Positions 1 through 5,029 of a stretch of 5,029 nt of DNA are shown here, piece after piece. The position numbers were made by a program, and so were the translations under genes. Location of the stretch: NCBI GenBank assembly GCA_903889815.1, contig CAISYX010000216.1, positions 1-5,029 of the forward strand, written 5' to 3'. How positions within the stretch are numbered: the first letter of the stretch is position 1; each line of letters begins with the position of its first letter. The DNA is from an uncultured Gammaproteobacteria bacterium (lineage in GTDB: Bacteria > Pseudomonadota > Gammaproteobacteria > Pseudomonadales > Pseudohongiellaceae). The notes under the pieces were generated by a model that worked only from the letters and a program-made list of their open reading frames with translations, had not been told where the DNA came from and did no database searches.

Positions 1-735
1 GCTCACCACCAGCCAGTCCACGATGAAACCCAGCAGCAAAGGCAGCATGAAGGCGATGCCCGCGACGACTGTCAGCGGCGCCTGGAACGGGGGCCACAGC
101 ACCACGGCCACATAGCCCATCTGGAATCCGGCGAGCGTGCGTCGCAGCGTGTTCGGCAGCAAAGGATGGACAGGCAGACCCAGACGCAGCCGTCGTGTGC
201 GTGCAAAACTGAACAGGTAATAGGCCACACTGACCAGCAGATAGCTTGCATGGATTTTGCCCAGCAGCACGGCCAGCAGTGGCGCCACCACCAGCCCGAG
301 GGCGTCGAACACGGTGTCCAGTTCACTGCCCAGCAGGCTGGTCTGCCGGGTGCGTCGAGCCACGAATCCATCCACCCGGTCCAGAATGGCGGCGATGGAA
401 TACAGCAGCGCGGCTGCCCAGATCAGCAGTACGTTGTCTGGCAGTTGCAACAGCAGGCCCCCGGTGGCGGCGATCAGCAGGCCACGCAGAATGGTCAGCT
501 GATTGGCCAGGCCGAGCGTGGGATACAGGCCGGCCTCTGGCGCCGCGCGGTTCAATGTCCGGCGTTGCCAGGCCTGTTGCCAGGACAGCGTCCACAGTGT
601 CAGGCTCTGCAGCAGCCACAAAGCCGCATACGGCCAGGACTCGAGCAGGCCGACACCACCACTGGCAGCGACCAGGAGTCCTGCCCCGGCAAGGCCAGTA
701 CGCTGCAATTGAACAAAAGATGGGTGAGTTGTCAT
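1..735 (-). CDS. CDP-alcohol phosphatidyltransferase family protein, N-terminal 245 residues (runs off the window)
   Basis: Integral membrane enzyme of the CDP-OH-PT family, which moves a phospho-alcohol from a CDP-activated donor (such as CDP-diacylglycerol) to an acceptor alcohol in phospholipid synthesis. I translated the minus strand from the ATG at 735-733 and found 245 open codons to the window edge, so the C-terminus is missing. The family signature is complete: D119, D122-G123, A126-R127, G136, D140 and D144, with exact DxxDGxxARx8GxxxDxxxD spacing. Before it, residues 75-87 (LGLANQLTILRGL) match the usual NxxTxxR entry helix. Hydrophobic stretches lie near 14-55, 84-118, 146-180 and 204-245. 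About 70 residues precede the entry helix, longer than in the compact PgsA or PssA enzymes. A GTG seven codons upstream is an alternative start with an AGGCGG sequence before it. Substrate cannot be read from the motif. Divergent from the gene at 806. Confidence 0.88.
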   Translation of the reverse strand, partial: MTTHPSFVQLQRTGLAGAGLLVAASGGVGLLESWPYAALWLLQSLTLWTLSWQQAWQRRTLNRAAPEAGLYPTLGLANQLTILRGLLIAATGGLLLQLPDNVLLIWAAALLYSIAAILDRVDGFVARRTRQTSLLGSELDTVFDALGLVVAPLLAVLLGKIHASYLLVSVAYYLFSFARTRRLRLGLPVHPLLPNTLRRTLAGFQMGYVAVVLWPPFQAPLTVVAGIAFMLPLLLGFIVDWLVVS

Positions 736-805
736 GGAGGCGGCATAATCTCCCACATTGCCGCCTATCACAACAGCCGGCGCCCGCTCTCGCCCCGGAG
801 TCTGC
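736..805. promoter_or_regulatory. Divergent intergenic region between the CDP-alcohol transferase and the CxxC membrane protein
   Basis: These 70 bp separate two genes that point away from each other, so promoters for both must lie here or inside the coding starts. CATAAT at 744-749 resembles a plus-strand -10 box, but no TTGACA-like box sits at the right distance: TTGTCA at 729-734 is too close and TTGAAC at 709-714 too far. GGAG at 797-800 lies five bases before the ATG at 806 and is its ribosome binding site. The regulatory role is inferred from gene orientation only. Confidence 0.35.
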
Positions 806-1405
806 ATGAACAAACGCATCGAAGAACTGCTGACCAGCATCAAGGCACTGGAAAAGGAACTGCGCGAAGAGATCCAGCGCATCCGCATTGATACCTATGA
901 GATAAGGGATCGCACCGTCCGCTTCACAGACGAGATCAGGGCCCATCACAAGGCACAGGCCATGCGTCTGTTCGACTACCTGCGGCATGCACAGCTCAAG
1001 CATGTGCTGACGGCACCGGTCATCTGGCTCTGCGTGTTCCCGGCGCTGTTCCTGGACCTGATCGTGTCGCTCTACCAGGCCATCTGCTTTCCGGTCTATG
1101 GCATTCCGAAGGTCAGGCGCCGGGACTATATCGTCATCGACCGTCACTACCTGGCTTATCTGAACATCATTCAGAAAGCCAACTGCCTGTTCTGCGGCTA
1201 CTTCAACGGGCTGCTGGCCTATGTTGGCGAGATTGCCGCGCGCACCGAGCAGTACTGGTGCCCCATCAAGCATGCGTCACAGATCAAGGTGGAACACAGC
1301 CGCTACAAGCGCTTCGTGGAATACGGCGACAGTGAACAGTTTCAGGTCAGAGCAAGGTCTCTGCGCAGTGACTTCCGCGACCTGGAGGAGGGCCCAAAGG
1401 AGTGA
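806..1405 (+). CDS. Conserved membrane-anchored protein of unknown function with CxxC and a third conserved cysteine
   Basis: A 199-residue protein. The ATG at 806 was chosen because GGAG (797-800) precedes it by five bases; the frame is open upstream but has no better start. Residues 1-60 are charged and heptad-like, rich in Glu, Lys, Arg, Ile and Leu, and probably form a coiled-coil or long helix. Residues 67-98 are strongly hydrophobic and make one long membrane segment or a tight hairpin. The rest is soluble, with C127-x2-C130-G-Y-F-N-G, then EIAARTEQYWCPIKHA (142-157, C152) and a polar tail. From memory, the CxxCGYxNG and RTEQYWCPIKHA blocks recur in an uncharacterised proteobacterial family, so I call it a conserved family without a function. 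The three cysteines and His156 could bind metal or act as redox thiols (inference). It stands alone, as a REP-like element follows its stop codon. Confidence 0.85.
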   Translation: MNKRIEELLTSIKALEKELREEIQRIRIDTYEIRDRTVRFTDEIRAHHKAQAMRLFDYLRHAQLKHVLTAPVIWLCVFPALFLDLIVSLYQAICFPVYGIPKVRRRDYIVIDRHYLAYLNIIQKANCLFCGYFNGLLAYVGEIAARTEQYWCPIKHASQIKVEHSRYKRFVEYGDSEQFQVRARSLRSDFRDLEEGPKE

Positions 1406-1413
1406 GTGGACTT

Positions 1414-1500
1414 CTTGTGGGAGCGTACCCAAGGGCATAAAGGCTTGCCCGCGAAAACTGTTCGCTTGCCAGCAGGCTCCCTCCGGCTGCCCTGCCCACG
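1414..1500. repeat. REP-like inverted pair (BIME-like element), Pseudomonas-type ends
   Basis: The left half starts CTTGTGGGAGCG (1414-1425) and ends GGCTTGCCCGCGAA (1442-1455), the two halves of the common Pseudomonas REP sequence. Here about 16 bases separate them. The right half is inverted: TTCGCTTGCCAGCAGG (1461-1476), CTCCC at 1478-1482, and closing CCCAC (1495-1499) mirroring GTGGG (1417-1421). GCGAA (1451-1455) and TTCGC (1461-1465) pair across a five-base loop. Further pairing is possible for GGGC 1433-1436 with GCCC 1447-1450, and GCAGG 1472-1476 with CCTGC 1491-1495. It begins nine bases after the stop of the 806 gene, where such elements are usually found. REPs are moved by RAYT transposases and can stabilise or end transcripts. 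Family membership rests on remembered consensus; copy number is unseen. Confidence 0.6.
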
Positions 1501-1508
1501 ATCTGAGA

Positions 1509-1514
1509 TATACT
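1509..1514 (+). promoter_or_regulatory. Possible -10 box for yqhA
   Basis: TATACT matches five of six bases of the sigma70 -10 consensus and lies 59 bases before the yqhA start codon, just after the REP-like element. The sequence 17 bases upstream falls inside the repeat and does not resemble TTGACA, so the call is weak. A small hairpin, GCCG (1524-1527) with CGGC (1533-1536), would lie in the leader. Confidence 0.25.
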
Positions 1515-1572
1515 TGAGTGCCGGCCGCCTGTCGGCTTCCCTGATACCTTGTTTGAGTGAGAGAGACCTACG

Positions 1573-2058
1573 ATGGAAAAGTTTATTGAAACTCTGATGC
1601 TGCGCTCGCGCTGGTTGCTCGCGCCGGTTTACCTCGGGCTGAGCCTTGCCATCATTGCTCTGTTGATCAAGTTCTTCCAGGAAGTGTTGCATCTGTTCGC
1701 CCACATTCTCACCTCCACCGAAGCGGAAGTGGTGCTGGTGGTGTTGTCCCTGATCGACATCGCTCTGGTAGGGGGTCTGCTGGTGATGGTCATGATGAGC
1801 GGCTATGAGAACTTCGTGTCGGAACTGGATGGCAAGGGCAACGGCGAGTTGAGCTGGCTGGGCAAGATGGATGCCTCGTCGCTGAAGATGAAGGTAGCCG
1901 CAAGTATCGTGGCGATCTCGTCGATTCACCTGCTCAAAGTGTTCATGAACATGACGAATGTTGATGGTGAAATGCTCATGTGGTACGTGATTGTGCACCT
2001 GACCTTCGTGGTGTCGGCGTTCGCGATGGGGGGGCTGGATCGCATTACTCGGCACTGA
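1573..2058 (+). CDS. yqhA: UPF0114 family membrane protein YqhA
   Basis: A 161-residue inner membrane protein, close to the usual length of about 164 for the family. Recognised by family blocks close to E. coli YqhA: SRWLLAPVYLGLSLAI (12-27), LVGGLLVMVMMSGYENFVS (65-83), WLGKMDASSLKMKVAASIVA (95-114), SSIHLLKVFM (116-125) and MWYVIVHLTFVVSAF (136-150). Four membrane segments are visible at about 15-35, 53-74, 106-124 and 136-155, with a polar loop 77-105 holding SGYENF and WLGKMDA. The biochemical role of UPF0114 proteins, which also occur in plant chloroplasts, is not established, and nothing here adds to it. GAGAG at 1559-1563 is a modest ribosome binding site. The gene appears monocistronic, preceded by a REP-like element and followed by 232 bp without a gene. 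A run of seven G (2028-2034) encodes part of M152-G153-G154 near the end. Confidence 0.95.
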   Translation: MEKFIETLMLRSRWLLAPVYLGLSLAIIALLIKFFQEVLHLFAHILTSTEAEVVLVVLSLIDIALVGGLLVMVMMSGYENFVSELDGKGNGELSWLGKMDASSLKMKVAASIVAISSIHLLKVFMNMTNVDGEMLMWYVIVHLTFVVSAFAMGGLDRITRH

Positions 2059-2066
2059 GATGGCAC

Positions 2067-2195
2067 GCCCCCAATGTCGCTCATAACAGGAATCAGCATT
2101 TCGGGAATGCAATGAGGACACATCAACGCCGAGCCAGAGTCGCGCGCGGGGCGCTCTGGTGCAGTGTGTCCCGCCCGTCCACATAGCGATGGGGC
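2067..2195 (+). other. Nested inverted repeats in the leader of the metalloprotease gene (possible structured RNA)
   Basis: Four sets of arms nest or lie side by side in the gap between yqhA and the protease. Outermost, CCCCA (2069-2073) plus TCGCT (2077-2081), with a three-base bulge, pair with AGCGA (2185-2189) and TGGGG (2190-2194). Inside are a hairpin GCATT-tcggg-AATGC (2096-2110) and a perfect seven-base pair of arms GGACACA (2116-2122) and TGTGTCC (2165-2171). These enclose a GC-rich hairpin: CCAGAG (2134-2139), bulged T2140, CGC (2141-2143), seven-base loop, GCG (2151-2153), CTCTGG (2154-2159). No T-run follows, so it is not a standard intrinsic terminator. It could be a structured leader, the end of the yqhA transcript, or a degenerate repeat. 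It matches no riboswitch class I recognise. The remaining 2196-2279 shows nothing clear. Confidence 0.4.
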
Positions 2196-2279
2196 TCTGT
2201 ACAAATACTGGCTGGCTTGGTTACTCTGCCTCCTCGTCCCCCTCGCGCAACGCCGCCAGTTCCGCACAAGATCCAGCAC

Positions 2280-2283
2280 GGAG
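2280..2283 (+). promoter_or_regulatory. Ribosome binding site fixing the metalloprotease start
   Basis: GGAG sits seven bases before the ATG at 2291. The reading frame stays open upstream to 2159, but the added residues are not conserved-looking and would bury the signal peptide. This site and the signal peptide after 2291 together settle the start. Confidence 0.7.
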
Positions 2284-2290
2284 TATCCCC

Positions 2291-4474
2291 ATGTTTCGAA
2301 AGCCTGTTCTGTTCGCCATGAGTCTGCTGCTGGCGAGTGCAACTCACGCGGCTCCTGTGTGGCAATGGCTGCCCGCAGGCGCGCTGGAGTCCCTCGACAT
2401 GGCGCTTCCCCATGAGGCCGTGGCATTGCGGGAAATCCGCCTTGCCGGCGCCGAATTGCGGGCACTGACGCGCGACAGCGTTCTGGTGCTGCCGCTGCCT
2501 GGTGGTGATCTGAACTACATGGTGCTGGGCGAACAGCGCTTCGACAACGGCGATCGTGGCCTGCGTGCCGTGCTGGACGATGGCTCGGGCAGTTACATTG
2601 TGTCGATGACGCTGGGCGAGCGCCACCTGCTGGCAACGATCTACTCCCCACAGGGCAGGTACCGACTGCAGGCCCAGCGCGAAGGCGACGACTATGTGGG
2701 CTGGCTGTTCCAGGACTCCGACCAGTTCCGCGTGCTGCCACCGGACACTGACGCCGTGCCGCTTGGGCAGGGTCAGCTCTTTGAGGCAGTAGGCGCCAGT
2801 GATGTCAGTATTGAGCAGGATGTCAGTGATTCGCCTGTGATGGTGGGCAGCACCGTGCAGGTGACCCTCACAGTGACCAACAAATCCAGTGCAGTCATCA
2901 GTGGTGAGACGCTCAAGGTGTTCGAGGCACTGGACCAGGCCGAGTATGTCGACAGCACCTCTGGCTGCACGGCCAACAATGTGGTGTACAGCAATGGCAC
3001 CTTCAAGGAGCTGCATTGCCCCATCAACGCGCTGGCAGCAGGTGCGAGTATGGAGATTGCCTACCGGGTGCGGACGGCAAAGCGAACTGCGCCGTTCCTG
3101 ACCAGCGCCATCTCTCTCGGGGCTGCGGAAAATGTGGTGTTCCACCCGGTGGTCAACGACACCCTGGCGGACGCGGACAGTGACGGCATCAGTGACTTCA
3201 ACGAAGCAATTCTGAGCACCAACCCTGCCAGCGCCAACTCCGGCCCGACAGAGGGTGCCAGTGCCGAGATCGACCTGCTGCTGCTTTACACGCCCCGATT
3301 CGTGAGTTCCTCCACCACGGGCAACCCAGTGCTGGATCTGAACCAGCTGATTCAGGAAACCAATGACATGTACGCGATGTCAGGGGTTGGCATCGTGTTC
3401 CGCCCGGCGGCCTATCACCTGATCACTTATTCGGAAACGACCGGTCTGGAAAAAATTCTGGATGCCATAAATGCCAAGGAAGGCGTGTTCGCCGACATCG
3501 ATTATCGCCGCCGCTCCACGGGCTCGGATCTGGTGGTGCTGCTTGACGGTTTTCACAATGGCAATGATGAAGTGTGTGGCATTGCGAATGGCGGGGGATA
3601 TCAGACCTTTGGTGACATGACGTCTACCAGCGCCCGGGCGTTTTACAGCGCCAGCTACCGGGCTGGCGTAGCGGGTGGTCAGGGTGCCGGTTGCGACAAC
3701 AAGACGGTGGCCCACGAGATTGGTCACCTGCTGGGGCTGGGGCATTCCCGTGTCGAGCAGAAAGCGAAGGGCGAGCAGATTTCCACTTTTCCCTGGTCCC
3801 TGGGGCATGGCGTGGAGGGTTCTTTCCACACGATCATGGCCTACGATGAGCATTTCCCGAACAGCGAGCAGCTGCCATTGTTCTCAAACCCGCGCCGCAA
3901 CAACTGCAAGGGCCAGACCTGCGGGGTGGCCAGGGATGACGAGACAAGGGGCGCTGACGCCGTGCTGGCCTTGAATACCGTGCGCTTCCAGGCAGCCCGT
4001 TATCTTGGTACGCGCCCGCTCCGCAGCATGGCGACCGCCAGCGGCGCACCCACGGCGGCGAGCCTGCGTGCGGGGGTGATCCGCACCGGCGGGCCCAACG
4101 GCCCCAGTGACAGTTTCGCCACGCAGTTCACAGCGCGGGATGCCGTGTCACTGGTGGGCAATCTGTCCGTGGATGCAGCGCATGTCGGCCGCCAGGGGCG
4201 CACGCACATGGTGATTTCGGCGCCGGGGCTGGGCTTCTTCCAGGTCAATGCCAGCGGCGGTTACGTGCCCTGGGATGGCAACCCTGCAACGCTTGCCGGC
4301 AGCATCGCGCCACGACCGCTGCAGGCCATTGAACAGCTGACCGTATTTCGCGATGTGGCATTTGGCGCGCTGGGGATTCCTCAAGTCTCCCTGACGGTGT
4401 ACTTTGCCTATTCACTCGAAGGCACTGACACGCTGGTGTTCAGCGCTTCGGGTGTGCCACTTGTCATTCAATGA
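2291..4474 (+). CDS. Secreted reprolysin-like zinc metalloprotease with DUF11-like and calcium-binding repeat regions
   Basis: A 727-residue exported endopeptidase of the metzincin clan. Residues 1-20 are a Sec signal peptide: charged MFRK, hydrophobic core, likely cleavage at ATHA-AP. About 21-168 have no motif I recognise and may be a propeptide or beta domain. About 172-263 resemble DUF11 (VGSTVQVTLTVTNKSS at 185-200) with C226 and C243 as a possible disulfide. D294-D296-D298-G299-D302-E305 form a thrombospondin-type-3/EF-hand-like calcium site. The catalytic domain spans about 315-575, with HEIGHLLGLGH at 475-485 (ligands H475, H479, H485; catalytic E476) and the Met-turn TIMAY with M516. 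C429, C468, C539 and C544 could form disulfides. Residues 598-727 form a beta-rich domain of a type I recall from exported gammaproteobacterial proteins. All expected active-site residues are present. Substrate is unknown. GGAG at 2280-2283 supports the start; the next gene follows after 24 bp. Confidence 0.92.
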   Translation: MFRKPVLFAMSLLLASATHAAPVWQWLPAGALESLDMALPHEAVALREIRLAGAELRALTRDSVLVLPLPGGDLNYMVLGEQRFDNGDRGLRAVLDDGSGSYIVSMTLGERHLLATIYSPQGRYRLQAQREGDDYVGWLFQDSDQFRVLPPDTDAVPLGQGQLFEAVGASDVSIEQDVSDSPVMVGSTVQVTLTVTNKSSAVISGETLKVFEALDQAEYVDSTSGCTANNVVYSNGTFKELHCPINALAAGASMEIAYRVRTAKRTAPFLTSAISLGAAENVVFHPVVNDTLADADSDGISDFNEAILSTNPASANSGPTEGASAEIDLLLLYTPRFVSSSTTGNPVLDLNQLIQETNDMYAMSGVGIVFRPAAYHLITYSETTGLEKILDAINAKEGVFADIDYRRRSTGSDLVVLLDGFHNGNDEVCGIANGGGYQTFGDMTSTSARAFYSASYRAGVAGGQGAGCDNKTVAHEIGHLLGLGHSRVEQKAKGEQISTFPWSLGHGVEGSFHTIMAYDEHFPNSEQLPLFSNPRRNNCKGQTCGVARDDETRGADAVLALNTVRFQAARYLGTRPLRSMATASGAPTAASLRAGVIRTGGPNGPSDSFATQFTARDAVSLVGNLSVDAAHVGRQGRTHMVISAPGLGFFQVNASGGYVPWDGNPATLAGSIAPRPLQAIEQLTVFRDVAFGALGIPQVSLTVYFAYSLEGTDTLVFSASGVPLVIQ

Positions 4475-4498
4475 GTTCGCCAACTGAAGAGGTGCGCC

Positions 4499-4867
4499 AT
4501 GCAAGGGCGGTTTTCACTGCAGTATTCGTTTGACCTGATCTTTGCCTTGCTGGCTGCCCTTGCAGCGTTGGCAGTTTTGCAGACCTTCATCATCGGCCGG
4601 CATTACATCATTCCCAGCACGATTCTGGTGGCCACAGTGCTGCTGGGCAATATCGCCTGGTATGGTCTGCGCGATGCGCGCTGGGCCAAGTGTCTGCTGT
4701 TCTGGAGCGGCTTCCTGTTCACGGCGCACCTGCTGTTTGCGCTGTTCTTCGCCCAGGTGTATCGCACGCTGCTGGGCGCGGCCTTCGAACCAGTGTGCGC
4801 GGTGCTGCTGCTGTTGTTTGCCTTCATGACGTGGCAGTACGCAAAGCGCAACCGGCTGTTCAGCTGA
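4499..4867 (+). CDS. Small four-helix membrane protein of unknown function
   Basis: A 122-residue, very hydrophobic protein with four predicted membrane segments at about 11-32, 36-57, 63-86 and 91-113, a basic loop at 58-64 (RDARWAK) and a basic tail YAKRNRLFS. By the positive-inside rule, loop and tail suggest both ends lie in the cytoplasm. I recognise no family and see no catalytic motif; cysteines are only C65 and C100, both in or next to helices. The strong site GAAGAGG (4486-4492) is six bases before the ATG, which settles the start. It begins 24 bp after the metalloprotease stop with no terminator between, so the two are probably one transcript. A role in export or regulation of the protease, or in immunity to it, is only a guess from position. 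A palindromic element begins directly after its stop codon. Confidence 0.82.
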   Translation: MQGRFSLQYSFDLIFALLAALAALAVLQTFIIGRHYIIPSTILVATVLLGNIAWYGLRDARWAKCLLFWSGFLFTAHLLFALFFAQVYRTLLGAAFEPVCAVLLLLFAFMTWQYAKRNRLFS

Positions 4868-4949
4868 GCGGGTCAGAGACCTGCTTGTTGCCCTTTGTGG
4901 ATTCTACCCGGCAGCGGGCACCCGGCTTCCCGTTCTGCGGCTGACCCGC
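4868..4949. repeat. 82-bp palindromic element with perfect 9-bp inverted ends
   Basis: GCGGGTCAG (4868-4876) is the exact inverse complement of CTGACCCGC (4941-4949). Between them GCAGCGGG (4911-4918) can pair with CCCG (4929-4932) plus CTGC (4935-4938), leaving a two-base bulge. The element starts at the base after the TGA of the small membrane protein gene. No coding frame of note fills it. This is the look of a dispersed palindromic repeat or of a structured 3' untranslated region; a single copy cannot tell them apart. Confidence 0.45.
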
Positions 4950-4970
4950 ACCCATCCTGGGTGCCCTCTC
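4948..4970 (+). terminator. Hairpin after the small membrane protein gene, possible terminator
   Basis: GCACCCA (4948-4954) and TGGGTGC (4958-4964) form a perfect seven-pair stem with a three-base loop. The tail CCTCTCTTC holds only scattered T residues, so it is a poor intrinsic terminator alone. It lies 80 bp after the last stop codon and shares its first two bases with the end of the palindromic element. Confidence 0.35.
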
Positions 4971-4974
4971 TTCA

Positions 4975-4996
4975 CAAAAAGCCCAAGGTCTTTTTG
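4975..4996. terminator. A-tract/T-tract hairpin, possible bidirectional terminator
   Basis: CAAAAAG (4975-4981) and CTTTTTG (4990-4996) are exact inverse complements around an eight-base loop containing CC and GG. The stem gives a T-run on either strand, as in terminators shared by converging genes. A TAA on the minus strand at 5018-5016 would suit a gene coming from beyond the window, but too little of it is present to call. The stem is mostly A-T, which lowers confidence. Confidence 0.4.
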
Positions 4997-5029
4997 CTCA
5001 CTCGGTGCAGGTCTTTTATGCCGCTGAAC

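Noticed and set aside
166..891. Long plus-strand frame rich in Gln and His opposite the CDP-alcohol transferase
   Set aside because: It is antisense to a gene with a perfect catalytic motif, has low-complexity composition, and runs into the true start at 806.
323..1273. Long minus-strand frame of 316 codons
   Set aside because: It overlaps the CxxC protein on the opposite strand and the transferase in another frame, and shows no recognisable domain or ribosome binding site.
1342..2184. Long minus-strand His-rich frame opposite yqhA
   Set aside because: It is the complement of a clearly conserved gene, and its composition reflects the antisense of hydrophobic codons.
2067..2230. Integron attC site in the structured gap
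   Set aside because: The nested arms look similar, but no GTTRRRY and RYYYAAC core pair is found at the expected ends.
2159..2290. Upstream extension of the metalloprotease reading frame
   Set aside because: It would place 44 residues before a clean signal peptide and ignore the well-spaced GGAG at 2280-2283.
2123..3145. Minus-strand frame of 340 codons opposite the protease N-terminus
   Set aside because: It is antisense to the signal peptide and DUF11-like region, and no family was recognised.
4471..4533. Twenty-codon frame starting with an ATGA overlap at the protease stop
   Set aside because: It has no ribosome binding site of its own that differs from the protease coding sequence, is very short, and overlaps the start of the well-supported gene at 4499.
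5018..5029. ATG at 5018 with AGG a few bases upstream, possibly the start of a next gene
   Set aside because: Only four codons are visible. A converging minus-strand gene ending at TAA 5018-5016 explains the same bases equally well.

Overview
This window looks like chromosome of a GC-rich gammaproteobacterium. The UPF0114 protein is very close to Escherichia coli YqhA as I recall that sequence. The 1406-1572 gap carries a repeat whose ends match Pseudomonas-type REP sequences. A Pseudomonadales or Oceanospirillales relative is my inference; genus and species cannot be fixed from the window. I see no transposase, integrase, tRNA, rRNA or CRISPR array.

Layout. (1) 1-735, minus strand: N-terminal 245 residues of a CDP-alcohol phosphatidyltransferase, cut off by the window edge but with a perfect catalytic motif. 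(2) 806-1405, plus strand, divergent from it across 70 bp: a conserved membrane-anchored protein of unknown function with a CxxC...C cysteine set. (3) 1406-1572: a two-part inverted REP-like element, then a possible -10 box. (4) 1573-2058: YqhA/UPF0114 membrane protein. (5) 2059-2290: an untranslated region with nested inverted repeats. (6) 2291-4474: a 727-residue secreted zinc metalloprotease with signal peptide, DUF11-like domain, calcium-binding repeat, metzincin catalytic domain and a beta-rich C-terminal domain. (7) 4499-4867: a small four-helix membrane protein 24 bp behind the protease and probably co-transcribed. (8) 4868-5029: a palindromic element starting right after the stop codon, followed by two hairpins that may end transcription, perhaps from both sides.

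How the parts fit. The window is a string of mostly independent envelope-related genes: a phospholipid headgroup enzyme, two membrane proteins of unknown role, and an exported protease with a small membrane partner. Only the protease and the small membrane protein look like one operon. The least explained parts are non-coding: three gaps each hold inverted-repeat structure. The unknown CxxC protein and the protease/membrane-protein pair are the best candidates for undescribed biology, but nothing here proves a new system.
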